64,000 nt of DNA from Deltaproteobacteria bacterium (GCA_016699445.1 CP064976.1:1054001-1118000); one strand, 5' to 3'; positions 44,018 to 54,334 are shown, counted from the stretch's first letter. The notes: generated by a model not told the origin, from the letters alone. A program made the numbers and translations.

Positions 44018-45483
44018 TAAAACAATTTAGCCTGACCTACAATATTTGCCAATCCATTCCAAAAAAGACCTAAATAAATTGTTAAAAGAGCCAGTGCAAA
44101 AACTGTCGATGCATGGCTTACCATGGGTGTCGTCAAATTTCTACCGTCGACAGGTTCATCAAAATACATGATCTTAACTACTCGTATATAATAATAAAGA
44201 GAGACAACACTATTGAGCATACCAATAACAGCTAAAGTATAGTGGCCTGACTTGATTACAGAACCAAATAAATAAAACTTACCAATAAAACCCGCCATCG
44301 GAGGAATACCAGTCAAAGAAAACATGAACACAGTCATCACAATTGAAAGCAATGCTGCAAAAGGTCCTCTCTTGGATAAACCTTGAAATACGGAAATATC
44401 TTCTGAACCCAATTGATCGCCCACAATAATTAAAACCAAAAAGGCACCCAAGTTCATCAAGAGATATACAGAGAGATAGAAAATGACACCTGTCACGGCT
44501 TCTGCATTAAGAGCCACTAAAGCTAAAAGCATATAGCCTGCATGAGCTATGGAAGAATATGCCAAGAGGCGCTTCATACTTTTTTGCTGAAGTGCTGCTA
44601 AATTTCCCAAAGTCATTGTTGCTATCGATAAACCTCCCAAGAGAGCTGGCAAACCAATGATCTTGATAGGCTCAATTCCAGAAGTTGTTGTTTGAGAGAG
44701 TGCTCCAAAGAAAAATCGAAGCAAAACAGCAAAGCCAGCGGCTTTTGGACCAACAGAAAGAAATGCTGTAAAAGGTGTCGGCGCCCCTTCATAAACATCA
44801 GGACACCACATATGAAAAGGAACAGAGGCTACCTTAAAACCAAAGCCTGCCATGATCATGAGCACAGAGGTATATAGGGCTGTTTTTGAAACAGCATTCA
44901 TTCGTAAAAACTCAGCAACTCCAGTCAGAGTCATCGATCCTGTTAATCCATACAGAATAGAAATACCATAGGCCATGATTCCTGAAGCAACTCCTCCGTA
45001 AATAACATACTTCAAGGAGGCTTCCGAAGAGCGTCGTGAACCCTGCAAGCTTCCTGTTAAAATATAGGAAAGAAGACTGACCATTTCTAAAGAAAGATAA
45101 ATCATTAAAAAATGATGAGCATTAGCCAACAACATCATTCCTAAAACAAGAGCTGTAAGAAGAGTAAAATAGTTAGCCTTATCCACCTTCTCCAATTCAT
45201 GAGATCCATTGGCGATCACAATGGCAATAAGTCCAGCTAAGCCAAAAATATATTTAAAAAGAACAGAGACATGATCAAACACCATCATGTCAGAGAAAAA
45301 ACGGGCTGAAGGCAGAGGTGATGAAGACTTATTTGCCAACATCATGGCTGCAATTCCAATAAAAGCAATAACAGGGAAAATTCTTCTGCTTCGCTTTCCT
45401 ATGAAGCAATCCAAAAGGAATAGAAACAATACTGTTATCGAGACGATGAGTTCAGGTAAAAAATAAATCAGATCCTGTTTCAT
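44017..45483 (-). CDS. nuoN: NADH-quinone oxidoreductase subunit N (EFG-less set)
   Basis: 488 residues, an intact antiporter-like subunit. It shows FKVASVPFHMWCPDVYEGAPTP, TLGNLAALQQKSMKRLLAYS and LTGIPPMAGFIGKFYLFGS. It serves as the reference for repairing the frameshifted copy at 10791-12273. It lies 8 bp after nuoM and abuts nuoA of the next set. Confidence 0.95.
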   Translation of the reverse strand: MKQDLIYFLPELIVSITVLFLFLLDCFIGKRSRRIFPVIAFIGIAAMMLANKSSSPLPSARFFSDMMVFDHVSVLFKYIFGLAGLIAIVIANGSHELEKVDKANYFTLLTALVLGMMLLANAHHFLMIYLSLEMVSLLSYILTGSLQGSRRSSEASLKYVIYGGVASGIMAYGISILYGLTGSMTLTGVAEFLRMNAVSKTALYTSVLMIMAGFGFKVASVPFHMWCPDVYEGAPTPFTAFLSVGPKAAGFAVLLRFFFGALSQTTTSGIEPIKIIGLPALLGGLSIATMTLGNLAALQQKSMKRLLAYSSIAHAGYMLLALVALNAEAVTGVIFYLSVYLLMNLGAFLVLIIVGDQLGSEDISVFQGLSKRGPFAALLSIVMTVFMFSLTGIPPMAGFIGKFYLFGSVIKSGHYTLAVIGMLNSVVSLYYYIRVVKIMYFDEPVDGRNLTTPMVSHASTVFALALLTIYLGLFWNGLANIVGQAKLF

Positions 45484-45491
45484 ACAAATCC

Positions 45492-46991
45492 TTACAATCC
45501 AGCAACGGGCAAAGTACCCATAGCATGGCTTAAAGCTGTCATCGTTGAATTAAAAAGATCGAGCGCAATTTTTGGATAGACACCAGCAATTAACACAATG
45601 ATCATAAAAGGTACTAAGGTCACTACTTCCCTCATATTAATATCATCGAAATCCTTATATTTCTCATTCACAGCACCCAAGAACACTCTTTGAAAAGCCC
45701 ACAACATATATGCCGCTGTGAGGACAACACCGGATACTGAAATAATAGTGTAAATTGGGTAGTTTTTAAATCCACCCATGAAGCAAAGCACTTCGCTGAC
45801 AAAACCTGACAATCCTGGCAAGCCTAGTGCGGCAAAGAATGCAAATGTTGTGATTGCCGAATACCGAGGCATAATCGTTGCCATACCACCAAAGCCATTA
45901 ATCTCACGATGGTGAGCACGATCATAAACAACACCAACCAACAAAAAGAGCATAGCTGTAATGGTTCCATGGTTAAACATTTGAAGGACTGTTCCATTAA
46001 ATCCTTCGGCTGTCATCGAGGACATTCCCAATAAACAGAAACCCATATGGCTGACAGATGAGTAGGCGATGAGCTTTTTGAAATCTTTTTGAGCCATGGC
46101 ACATAAAGCTCCATAGACAATATTGATCATCCCCAAAGCTGCAATCATTCCGGAAAAATAAATTGAAGCATCCGGAAAAAGAGGAAAACAAATTCTCATA
46201 ATACCATACACACCCATTTTCAAAAGGACGGCAGCCAATATGACAGAAATAGCCGTAGGAGCTTCTACGTGAGCATCAGGCAACCACGTATGAAAAGGGA
46301 AAACAGGCACTTTGATTGCAAAACAGATAAAAAGACCTAACCAACAGGCATGTCTAAACGCTGTTGAAGTAAATGGCCCTAATTGTTTTGCCTGATCCGC
46401 TAACAAGAGAAGATTAAATGTATGTCCTTCACTGTAGAAATAAAATGACAACATCACAAGCAACATCAGTACAGAACCTAATAAGGTATAAAGAAAAAAC
46501 TTAATCGCTGCATACTCACGACGAGGACCACCCCAAATGCCGATAAGAAAATACATCGGAAGAAGCATCACTTCCCAGAAAACATAGAACAAGAAGAAGT
46601 CTAAGGCTGAAAAAACACCGAACATTCCTGAAAAAAGAAGAAGCAATAAAGCAAAATAGGACTTTACTGATTTTTGAATACCCCATGAAGCCAAAACTGC
46701 TACAGTAGAAACAAGAGCTGTCAGCAAAATCATCGACACAGATAAACCGTCGATACCCATAAAATATTCAATATTAAAGGTACTGATCCACGGATAAGGC
46801 CCTTCCACAAACTGCATGGTGGAAAGACTACGATCAAATAGACAGAAAATTTTCACAGCTGCCACTAAAAGTGGAAGTGTGGTGAGCAAAGCAATCCAGC
46901 GCACTAAATTATCTTTCCCCTTGGGAGTCAGTGCTATTAAAAGAGCTCCCGCCAGCGGGAAGAAAGTCATGAACGATAAATATGGAAACAT
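45492..46991 (-). CDS. nuoM: NADH-quinone oxidoreductase subunit M (EFG-less set)
   Basis: 499 residues, intact, with LFYVFWEVMLLPMYFLIG, KVPVFPFHTWLPDAHVEAPT and KKLIAYSSVSHMGFCLLG. It belongs to the 11-gene set A-B-C-D-H-I-J-K-L-M-N. It is 18 bp after nuoL and 8 bp before nuoN. Confidence 0.95.
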   Translation of the reverse strand: MFPYLSFMTFFPLAGALLIALTPKGKDNLVRWIALLTTLPLLVAAVKIFCLFDRSLSTMQFVEGPYPWISTFNIEYFMGIDGLSVSMILLTALVSTVAVLASWGIQKSVKSYFALLLLLFSGMFGVFSALDFFLFYVFWEVMLLPMYFLIGIWGGPRREYAAIKFFLYTLLGSVLMLLVMLSFYFYSEGHTFNLLLLADQAKQLGPFTSTAFRHACWLGLFICFAIKVPVFPFHTWLPDAHVEAPTAISVILAAVLLKMGVYGIMRICFPLFPDASIYFSGMIAALGMINIVYGALCAMAQKDFKKLIAYSSVSHMGFCLLGMSSMTAEGFNGTVLQMFNHGTITAMLFLLVGVVYDRAHHREINGFGGMATIMPRYSAITTFAFFAALGLPGLSGFVSEVLCFMGGFKNYPIYTIISVSGVVLTAAYMLWAFQRVFLGAVNEKYKDFDDINMREVVTLVPFMIIVLIAGVYPKIALDLFNSTMTALSHAMGTLPVAGL

Positions 46992-47009
46992 AAATACCCC
47001 TTAAGTTAC

Positions 47010-49052
47010 TTAACCAAATCGATAAAAAACGATGACTAAAATAGCACCCAACGCAAGATACAGATATGTTTGGATGCGGCCTGTTTGAAATCTTCTCGCA
47101 ATAATTCCACCAAATGATGTTACGCTGGCTGTCAAATTGACCAAGCCGTCCACAAATGTACGGTCCACCCATCCGGAAACATACGCTACTATTTTGGTCA
47201 CATATGCTGTCCCATTCACGATACCATCAATGACTTTTTGATCAAATAAAGCCAGGAAATCATTAAGCCGTAAAAGATTATTCACGAAAACAGCTTTGTA
47301 AAATTCATCTACATAATATTTATTGTAAATAAACTCATAAACTTTGGGATATTTTTGAGCCAAACTCTCAGGGATATCTTTACGTTTGGTATAAAGAACA
47401 AATCCAATCAGACATCCTGAAATCGCAATTCCCAAAGAGAATACCATAAGAAAGTATTCTGTGGCATGTGAAGCCATAGGAAGTGCTTCTTTAGGAAATA
47501 CCAAAGAAGGTTCTAGCCAATGTTCTAAAAGATTACTTTCATGCAGTCCGAAGAAGTGCCCCAAAGATTCAGGCACTCCTAAAAAACCTCCAAAAACAGC
47601 CAAGAAGGCTAAGACCATCAGAGGAATCGTCATGCTCAAAGGTGATTCATGTAAATGATGCATGGCTTCTTCAGACACTCGTGATTCGCCGTAGAAGGTA
47701 AGAGTCACCATACGTAACATATAAACAGCTGTTCCAGCAGCTGCAGTCACACCAATGAGCCAAAGTAGTTTTGAGTGATTAAAGGCATGCCATAAAATTT
47801 CGTCCTTGGAGAAAAATCCTGAAAAAGGAAATATTCCAGCGATCGCTAACGTTGAAAGAAAGAATGTCGCATGAGTAATTGGCAAATGCTTACGAAGAGC
47901 TCCCATTTTTTGAATATCTTGCTCACCACTCATCGCGTGAATGACAGATCCAGATCCTAAAAATAAGCAGGCCTTGAAGAAAGCATGGGTAAGGAGATGA
48001 AAAACTCCTGCTGTATACGCAGCAACTCCCATGGCGCCAAACATATAACCTAACTGAGAAACTGTCGAATAGGCCAAGACCTTTTTAATATCATTCTGAG
48101 TAAATCCTATAATAGCTGCAAATAGAGCTGTCACAAACCCTACGGTAGCTATGATATTCAAAGCCGCTGGAGACATTGAAAAGAGATAGCTCATACGACC
48201 AATCATATAAACACCAGCAGTGACCATAGTTGCCGCATGAATTAATGCCGATACTGGAGTCGGACCAGCCATCGCATCTGGCAACCAAACATACAAAGGT
48301 ATCTGAGCTGATTTTCCTGTAGCTCCAATAAACATCAAAACACACACGATAGTGACCAAAGAAAAACTTCCCAACATGACACCATCTAAGTGAGTAACAG
48401 CATTTCGAAGCTCTACAAACTGCACTGTTGCATGACCTTTAGATTGCAAAGTCCAATACAGAAGAAGAAATCCCACAATAAAAGCAAAATCGCCTACACG
48501 ATTCACCACAAAAGCTTTCATACCAGCGGCAGCTTTGGCGGAATCTGTAAACCAAAATCCAATCAAGAGATAAGAACAAAGGCCTACACCTTCCCAACCA
48601 ATAAACATCATCGGCACATTTGAGCCCATGACCAAAATCAACATCGCAAAGCAGAAAAGATTGAGATAGGTAAAATAGCGAGCATAGCTGGGTTCATGAG
48701 ACATGTAACCCACAGAATATAAATGAATCAGCGAACCAATCCCCGTAATAACGAGCATTAATGTCAGCGACAAAGGATCAATTAAAAATTCAACATTCGC
48801 TTTAAAAGAACCTACATCTAGCCATGGGAAAAATGTCACAACCACCTGACGACTCTCTTCAGGCAAACTTGTCACATGTAAAAAAGCTCCAACAGTAATT
48901 AGAAAAGGAATAAAAATAGCGGCCAGTGCAATCGTATGAACAAAAGGTCGTACAAGCTTAGCTCCGCTAAAAGCGTAAGCACCATTCACAAAAGCCCCTA
49001 AGAGGGGAAGAAGTGGGACCAGATAAATAAGTGAAAAAAGTTTTTCTGCCAT
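47010..49052 (-). CDS. nuoL: NADH-quinone oxidoreductase subunit L (EFG-less set)
   Basis: 680 residues from the ATG at 49052; an earlier start at 49163 would overlap nuoK by about 100 bp and add an atypical leader. Landmarks: GWEGVGLCSYLLIGFWF, IPLYVWLPDAMAGPTPVSAL, KKVLAYSTVSQLGYMF. The C-terminal lateral helix region (from about 560) is present. It lies 4 bp after nuoK. Confidence 0.94.
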   Translation of the reverse strand: MAEKLFSLIYLVPLLPLLGAFVNGAYAFSGAKLVRPFVHTIALAAIFIPFLITVGAFLHVTSLPEESRQVVVTFFPWLDVGSFKANVEFLIDPLSLTLMLVITGIGSLIHLYSVGYMSHEPSYARYFTYLNLFCFAMLILVMGSNVPMMFIGWEGVGLCSYLLIGFWFTDSAKAAAGMKAFVVNRVGDFAFIVGFLLLYWTLQSKGHATVQFVELRNAVTHLDGVMLGSFSLVTIVCVLMFIGATGKSAQIPLYVWLPDAMAGPTPVSALIHAATMVTAGVYMIGRMSYLFSMSPAALNIIATVGFVTALFAAIIGFTQNDIKKVLAYSTVSQLGYMFGAMGVAAYTAGVFHLLTHAFFKACLFLGSGSVIHAMSGEQDIQKMGALRKHLPITHATFFLSTLAIAGIFPFSGFFSKDEILWHAFNHSKLLWLIGVTAAAGTAVYMLRMVTLTFYGESRVSEEAMHHLHESPLSMTIPLMVLAFLAVFGGFLGVPESLGHFFGLHESNLLEHWLEPSLVFPKEALPMASHATEYFLMVFSLGIAISGCLIGFVLYTKRKDIPESLAQKYPKVYEFIYNKYYVDEFYKAVFVNNLLRLNDFLALFDQKVIDGIVNGTAYVTKIVAYVSGWVDRTFVDGLVNLTASVTSFGGIIARRFQTGRIQTYLYLALGAILVIVFYRFG

Positions 49053-49056
49053 TTTA

Positions 49057-49362
49057 CTATCCTTTAAGATTCGTCGCTTCCTCAACATCAATAGTGCCAA
49101 ACTGGCGATAAATAGAAACAACGATAGCCAGAGCAACTGCAGCTTCTGCAGCTGCCAGAACAATCAGAAATAATGCAAAAATCCCCCCACCAACCAAATT
49201 CCCATTAAAGTGGGCAAAGGCTACCATATTAAGAGAAGCTGCATTCAGAATCAGCTCAACACCCATCAAAATACCAACAGCATTACTGCGAGTGATGACA
49301 TTGTAGAGTCCTAAGCAAAACAGAAGCACGGTGACAAAAAGGTATGAATTTATTGAGATCAT
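49057..49362 (-). CDS. nuoK: NADH-quinone oxidoreductase subunit K (EFG-less set)
   Basis: 101 residues from the ATG at 49362, which overlaps the nuoJ stop by 4 bp. Three helices with the conserved glutamates in GVELILNAASL and LAAAEAAVAL. Confidence 0.94.
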   Translation of the reverse strand: MISINSYLFVTVLLFCLGLYNVITRSNAVGILMGVELILNAASLNMVAFAHFNGNLVGGGIFALFLIVLAAAEAAVALAIVVSIYRQFGTIDVEEATNLKG

Positions 49363-49865
49363 TTCACTTCCCTTTTTAAAATAACAATGGAACCAATCAA
49401 AGCACATAAAAGTACAATAGAGATGACTTCAAATGGCAGAAGAAACTCTTTCAAGAGAGCATTTCCAATAAATGACACAGAAGACTGATAGGGAGTTTTA
49501 TCTGCAACTTTCCAAATATCACCACTAAAAGAACTAATTAAAAAGCAAGCCAACCCTGCAATAATAGGAATTGCAACTTTCCAGTTAATAGATTTGTTAG
49601 TTACTGCGATATCGCCAATCTTACTGGTCAACATGATGGCAAAAAGAATCAAAATTAAAACACCACCGACATAAATCAAAAGCTGTGTGGCAGCGATGAA
49701 ATCATTGGAAAGAAGAATGTATAAACCTGCCACTCCAAAGAGAGATCCTAAAAGTGAAAATCCTGAGTAAATAATTTTTTTCGAAAACGCGACACCACCC
49801 GCTGACCCTAAGGTAATAAGAGCCAGGATAATAAACGCGATATCTTTTAACTCAATCATGGGCAT
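49359..49865 (-). CDS. nuoJ: NADH-quinone oxidoreductase subunit J (EFG-less set)
   Basis: 168 residues (or 166 from the second ATG), five helices, with QLLIYVGGVLILILFAIMLT as the conserved pi-bulge region. It sits between nuoI and nuoK in canonical order. Confidence 0.93.
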   Translation of the reverse strand: MPMIELKDIAFIILALITLGSAGGVAFSKKIIYSGFSLLGSLFGVAGLYILLSNDFIAATQLLIYVGGVLILILFAIMLTSKIGDIAVTNKSINWKVAIPIIAGLACFLISSFSGDIWKVADKTPYQSSVSFIGNALLKEFLLPFEVISIVLLCALIGSIVILKREVK

Positions 49866-49880
49866 TTGAGATCACCTGCT

Positions 49881-50378
49881 TTATGCTTCTTGAGCTTCTT
49901 CCGAAGAAGCTGCTGTTTCTTTTTTAGGTTGTTTAAAAGGAACGATCGTCATTCCTTCTGGAACAAACTTATAAACTAAATCATGGATACTTTCGGTAGC
50001 TCTTTCAAACTCACGGGTAAAATGAATAGCCCCAGTAGGACAAGGCTCCGTACAAAGTCCACAGTACATACATTTCGCTTCATCAATATCAAAACGAGTT
50101 AAAACTCTTTCCTTTGCTGCTGAATTCTCATCTTTCTTTGTTTCAATTTTAATACACGCAATGGGACAATCGTTCATACACGCCAAACAAGCCGTGCAAA
50201 TATCCATATCAACCTTCAAAAAACCGCGAAAGCGATCCGGCAACGTTTCTTTCAAGGGGCGTGGAATACGATCAGGATACTGAATCGTCACTGGTTTTCT
50301 AAAAAGATGAGAAACCGTAATACTCATTCCCTCAAAAATTGAACTCGCTGTATCTTTTATATTTGTAAAATAACCCAT
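49881..50378 (-). CDS. nuoI: NADH-quinone oxidoreductase subunit I, the only copy in the window
   Basis: 165 residues with two [4Fe-4S] ferredoxin motifs for clusters N6a and N6b: CTACLACMNDCPIAC and CMYCGLCTEPCP. It passes electrons from NuoG or an alternative donor to NuoB. The C-terminus is Glu/Ala-rich. It stands between nuoH and nuoJ of the EFG-less set. Because the NADH-type set has no nuoI, this product may serve both complexes. Confidence 0.95.
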   Translation of the reverse strand: MGYFTNIKDTASSIFEGMSITVSHLFRKPVTIQYPDRIPRPLKETLPDRFRGFLKVDMDICTACLACMNDCPIACIKIETKKDENSAAKERVLTRFDIDEAKCMYCGLCTEPCPTGAIHFTREFERATESIHDLVYKFVPEGMTIVPFKQPKKETAASSEEAQEA

Positions 50379-50386
50379 AGTTTACC

Positions 50387-51594
50387 TTATACAAACGGAC
50401 TCAATTGAATTGGAGCACGGCTATAAGCCAAGTGATAATAGACTCTATAGAAGAAGTAGAGAAGAATGAGCCCCGCACCACCAACCATCACATAACTGAC
50501 CAAAGGCACTCCCTCAGGAAATATAACCACCCAAGCTGCCACCCCAAAGATACAACAAAACCAATAGGTGTTAGATATTTCCAACACAAAGCCATCAACT
50601 GATCAACACGCACACGAGGCAATGTCCATCGCAGCTGGATAATGATAAAAACCATTACCATCGCCTTAATAAAAAATGTTAAAAACTGCAGAAGATGCAA
50701 TAACACATCCCCTTTTGTTTGAGCCCACGATACTACCGCTGAAGGCAAATTCCATCCCCCCAGAAAAAGAGCTGTGCTAACAGCTGCAATCAAGTAAAGA
50801 TTGGCCCACTCTTCAAAGTAGAAAAATACAAAACGCATACCGCTATATTCTGTTGAATAACCAGATACTAATTCACTTTCAGCTTCTGGAATATCAAACG
50901 GTGTACGATTTCCTTCAGCTAGAGAAGCAATAAAAAGTGAGATGAAGGCAATAGGCATCAATGGATTTTGAAACAAAAACCACTGCCAAGGATAAGCTCC
51001 TTGAGCCTTAATAATACTTTGAATCGAAAGAGATCCCGACAGAATAACAACAGCTAAAATAGACAGTCCGGCTGGAATTTCGTAGGAAACAATTTGAGCA
51101 GCGGAACGCATACCTCCTAACAATGAATATTTATTGTTGGAAGCCCAGCCACTCATCATAATACCCACAACTACAATTGATGTTACAGCAATCAGATAAA
51201 AAATGCCGATATTCAGATCAGCAACAATCAAGCCGCTTGAAAAAGGCACAACCACGAAAGCTGCAAACATACCGACAAATACAAGGTATGGAGCCAACCG
51301 AAACAACACAGAGTCCGCCTGCGCTGGAATAATATCTTCTTTCAAAAGCGACTTCACACCATCAGCCAACCACTGAAAAATACCCTGTGGACCCACACGA
51401 TTGGGACCCACTCGATCCATAACACGAGCAGCAATACGACGCTCCACAAAAGAAATAATTCCTGCAAACGGAGCGACAAAAAGCATCAACACCAACAATC
51501 CAGCTACCACCTGAAGAGCCAAATAAATGAAATCTTCAGGAAGATGCTGAAGCTTTTCACAATGACCAACTAAATATGAGACAATTTTTTCCAT
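50387..51594 (-). CDS. nuoH: NADH-quinone oxidoreductase subunit H (EFG-less set, one frameshift)
   Basis: About 402 residues when repaired. It shows VERRIAARVMDRVGPNRVGP, GWASNNKYSLLGGMRSAAQ and the quinone loop AEGNRTPFDIPEAESELV. The frame is lost at the A4 run 50557-50560 (plus strand). With one more base the protein continues from LTPIGF to CCIFGVAAWVVIFPEG and ends in APIQLSPFV, adding about 60 hydrophobic residues; otherwise it would end 20 residues after the break in an unrelated sequence. The repaired C-terminus has two extra helices compared with short NuoH forms. Confidence 0.9.
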
Positions 51595-51616
51595 AAATTA
51601 TCGCCAATACCTCAAT

Positions 51617-52737
51617 CTATCGATCAATTTCGGGCGCGACTACATCCAAGCTCGCAATAAATGCAATGAGATCTGCGACCATCATCCCACGACTAATTTT
51701 TTCAATAATGCTCATCGCAGTGAAAGAACCTGTTCTAAATTTAACACGGTAAGGTTTATCAGAACCATCGCTAGCCAAATAAACCCCCAGATCTCCACGC
51801 GTACTTTCTGTACGCACATACACATCACCGACTGGAGGACGAATTTTCTTAGGGACTTTTACCTGATAATCTTCGCCTTTGGGGATTTGCTGAAAACACT
51901 GACGCAGAATCTTGCAAGACTCTCTCATCTCCTCAACACGCACCACAAGACGGTTAAAACAATCTCCCAAACCCCATCGCCCTCTTTCCCTACGGGTACT
52001 TTAAAATCTAATTCTGAATAGACAGAATATGGGGCATCTTTTCTTAAATCATAGCTGATTCCAGAAGCTCTAAGATTAGGACCCACTAAATTATAGCTCA
52101 CTGCATCTTCCGGAGAAATAACGGCGACACCAACCAACCTCTTTCTTAAAATTTTATTATTGGTAAGCAAACGATCAAACTCATCCAACTGAGGTTCCAA
52201 GTTTTCCAAAAATGCCAAAACCTTCTGATCCCAATTAGGCGTCATATCATAAATGACTCCACCAATACGGGCATAATTGTAAGTCAATCTTTGGCCACAG
52301 AGCTCTTCAATCAGGTTATTGGCATATTCGCGCTCACGCAAACAGTGAATAAAAGGAGTGTAAGCCCCCACATCCATACCCAAAGAACCTACCGAAAGAA
52401 GATGAGAAATAATACGATTCATCTCCATCGCAATCACACGAAGATACTCAGCTCGACGCGTAGGCTGAATTCCTGCCAACTTTTCAACCGCCATAGCATA
52501 GGCCACATTACAATTCATAGCCGCCAAATAATCCACGCGGTCTGTCCAAGGCATGAAACCACTATACGATGCTTTTTCTGCAATCTTCTCTATGGATCGA
52601 TGCAAATAACCCACGTCAGGCATAGCAACATTCATAACTTCGCCATCTGTTTTCACAACAAAGCGAATAACACCATGAGTACTCGGATGCTGAGGGCCCA
52701 TGTTTAAAAGCATTTCTTCTGTGCGTAATTCTGTCAT
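51617..52737 (-). CDS. nuoD: NADH-quinone oxidoreductase subunit D (EFG-less set, one frameshift)
   Basis: About 373 residues when repaired. It shows GPQHPSTHGVIRFV, YARIGGVIYDMTPNW and, after the break, NRLVVRVEEMRESC. The break lies at the AAA at 51969-51971 (plus strand). One more base gives VPVGKEGDGVLGDCFNRLVVR, close to the family VPVG-GD-(Y/F)-R pattern. It is separated by 22 bp from nuoH and 6 bp from nuoC. Confidence 0.92.
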
Positions 52738-52743
52738 AAATTT

Positions 52744-53270
52744 TTAATTTAATAACGACTGTCTTGTTGTTGAAATACCATGATAATCATCCTGTTCTTT
52801 ATAATCCTTACGCAACGGATGACCAATCCAATCATCTGGCAACATAATGCGACGCATATCACTATGCCCTTCAAAGCGAATTCCAAAAAGATCGAAAACT
52901 TCTCTTTCGAGCCAATTAGCACAACCCCACTCTTCCCCAAGAGAAGCTATACTGGCTTCAACATTCATATCCGCCGGCCTCTCCAGACGAACTCTCAAAA
53001 CAAGCGAATGACGATACTTGTAAGAAAACAAATGATAAACAACCTCAAAACGATCTTTCCAGTCCACAGCTGTCAAATTGGAAAGACAATCAAACGAAAA
53101 CTGCTCAATCTGCTTAAGCTTCACACACACTTCTTTGATTTTTTCTGCAGGAATCAAAAGACTAGCATCACCCACTTGGTTTCCTTGAGCATTTTTGCCC
53201 CTTCCACCAACTCAATGACTGTCCCCTGAAAAAATTCCGAAAGTTTTTTTTGAATATCCTGTATCGTCAT
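52744..53270 (-). CDS. nuoC: NADH-quinone oxidoreductase subunit C (EFG-less set, one frameshift)
   Basis: About 175 residues when repaired. The conserved body has NWLEREVFDLFGIRFEGHSD and GHPLRKDYKEQDDYHG. The ATG at 53270 overlaps the nuoB stop (TAATG) and encodes MTIQDIQKKLSEFFQGTVIE. The frame breaks at the plus-strand T5 run 53192-53196; one more T joins VEGAKNAQGNQVGDASLLIP to the body. Confidence 0.88.
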
Positions 53271-53767
53271 TACGCTACCATCTCTTGATTTCTTCTTAAG
53301 AATTTTTCCTTGCGCATCTTTTGCTGAATTTTCAAAAGCCCCTCTGTCAAAGCTTCAGGCCTTGGAGGACAACCCGGCACATAGATATCCACAGGAATAA
53401 TCTTATCAACACCCTTCACCACCGAATACGCCGGCTGAAACAATCCCCCACAGGTCGCACAACTTCCCATCGAAATCACATACTTAGGCTCAGGCATCTG
53501 GTCGTAAAGCACCTTAGTTCTCAAGGCCATTTTATAAGTCAATGTACCAGCAACAATCATCAAATCCGACTGACGTGGCGAGGCACGAGGCACACTCCCA
53601 AAACGATCCAAATCCGCGCGAGGCCCACCCGTCTGCATAAGCTCAATTCCACAACAAGCCAGACCAAACAACATATACCAAAGAGAAGACGCACGACCCC
53701 AATTCAAAAACTGATCGACTTTTGCCGTGACAACATTTTCCGGAAGCTGATTCTTTATTGTAATCAT
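53270..53767 (-). CDS. nuoB: NADH-quinone oxidoreductase subunit B (EFG-less set)
   Basis: 165 residues with the N2 cluster ligands LACCGIEL, GSCATCGGLF and VPGCPPRPE. It is intact, overlaps nuoC by 1 bp and follows nuoA after 3 bp. Confidence 0.95.
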   Translation of the reverse strand: MITIKNQLPENVVTAKVDQFLNWGRASSLWYMLFGLACCGIELMQTGGPRADLDRFGSVPRASPRQSDLMIVAGTLTYKMALRTKVLYDQMPEPKYVISMGSCATCGGLFQPAYSVVKGVDKIIPVDIYVPGCPPRPEALTEGLLKIQQKMRKEKFLRRNQEMVA

Positions 53768-53770
53768 AAA

Positions 53771-54208
53771 TTACCCGACCTTACTGGCCCCAGGAACAAT
53801 ATCTTTACCACTCACTTTGTCTTTAAATTCCATCTTCGTAGCCCATTCCAGATCACCCTTGACCCAGGCATACGCCAAACCCAAAAGAAGGATGAGAACA
53901 AAAACAGCAACTTCACCCAAAATTAAAAGACCTGACCCTGACTTCACCCACTCTTTAAAAATCGTAGCGATAGGAAACATGAAAGCAATTTCCACATCAA
54001 AAATAATAAAAAGAAGAGCTATGATATAAAATCGGATATTGAAATTAGTCCAAGCACCTTCAATAGGAATTTCACCGCACTCATAAGGAGCTAATTTTTC
54101 GGCTGTTGGAACTTTGGGACTGAGCAAATAATTCAGCAAGAGAGAGACAAAAACAAATCCCCCGCCGACTAAGAAAAAAACCAAAACATTTCCAAATTGG
54201 AAAAGCAT
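53771..54208 (-). CDS. nuoA: NADH-quinone oxidoreductase subunit A (EFG-less set)
   Basis: 145 residues from the ATG at 54208, which has a TTTGGAG ribosome site; an upstream in-frame start would add 24 residues that overlap the promoter. Three helices with YECGEIPIEGAWTNFNIRFY and IIFDVEIAFMFP. It is the first gene of the tandem nuo transcript. Confidence 0.94.
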   Translation of the reverse strand: MLFQFGNVLVFFLVGGGFVFVSLLLNYLLSPKVPTAEKLAPYECGEIPIEGAWTNFNIRFYIIALLFIIFDVEIAFMFPIATIFKEWVKSGSGLLILGEVAVFVLILLLGLAYAWVKGDLEWATKMEFKDKVSGKDIVPGASKVG

Positions 54209-54251
54209 AATTCTCCAAAAAAAATTAAAGTGGTAAAAAAAATTTTGGCTT

Positions 54252-54316
54252 CTATGAGCGAGGACGTTTTCGAGTGTCAAGAGTTTCTTGACTTAAGTCA
54301 TCCCAACACCTGATAA
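54252..54316. promoter_or_regulatory. Divergent promoter region with overlapping palindromes
   Basis: For the nuo operon (minus): TTGACA at 54280-54275, 17 bp, then TCATAG at 54257-54252. For the plus-strand gene: TTGACT at 54288-54293, 17 bp, TGATAA at 54311-54316. Across the two -35 boxes lie two perfect palindromes: GTCAAGA-GTT-TCTTGAC (54276-54292) and TGACTTAAGTCA (54289-54300). They are good candidates for an operator controlling both directions. Confidence 0.6.
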
Positions 54317-54334
54317 AGATTATTAAATTATATT

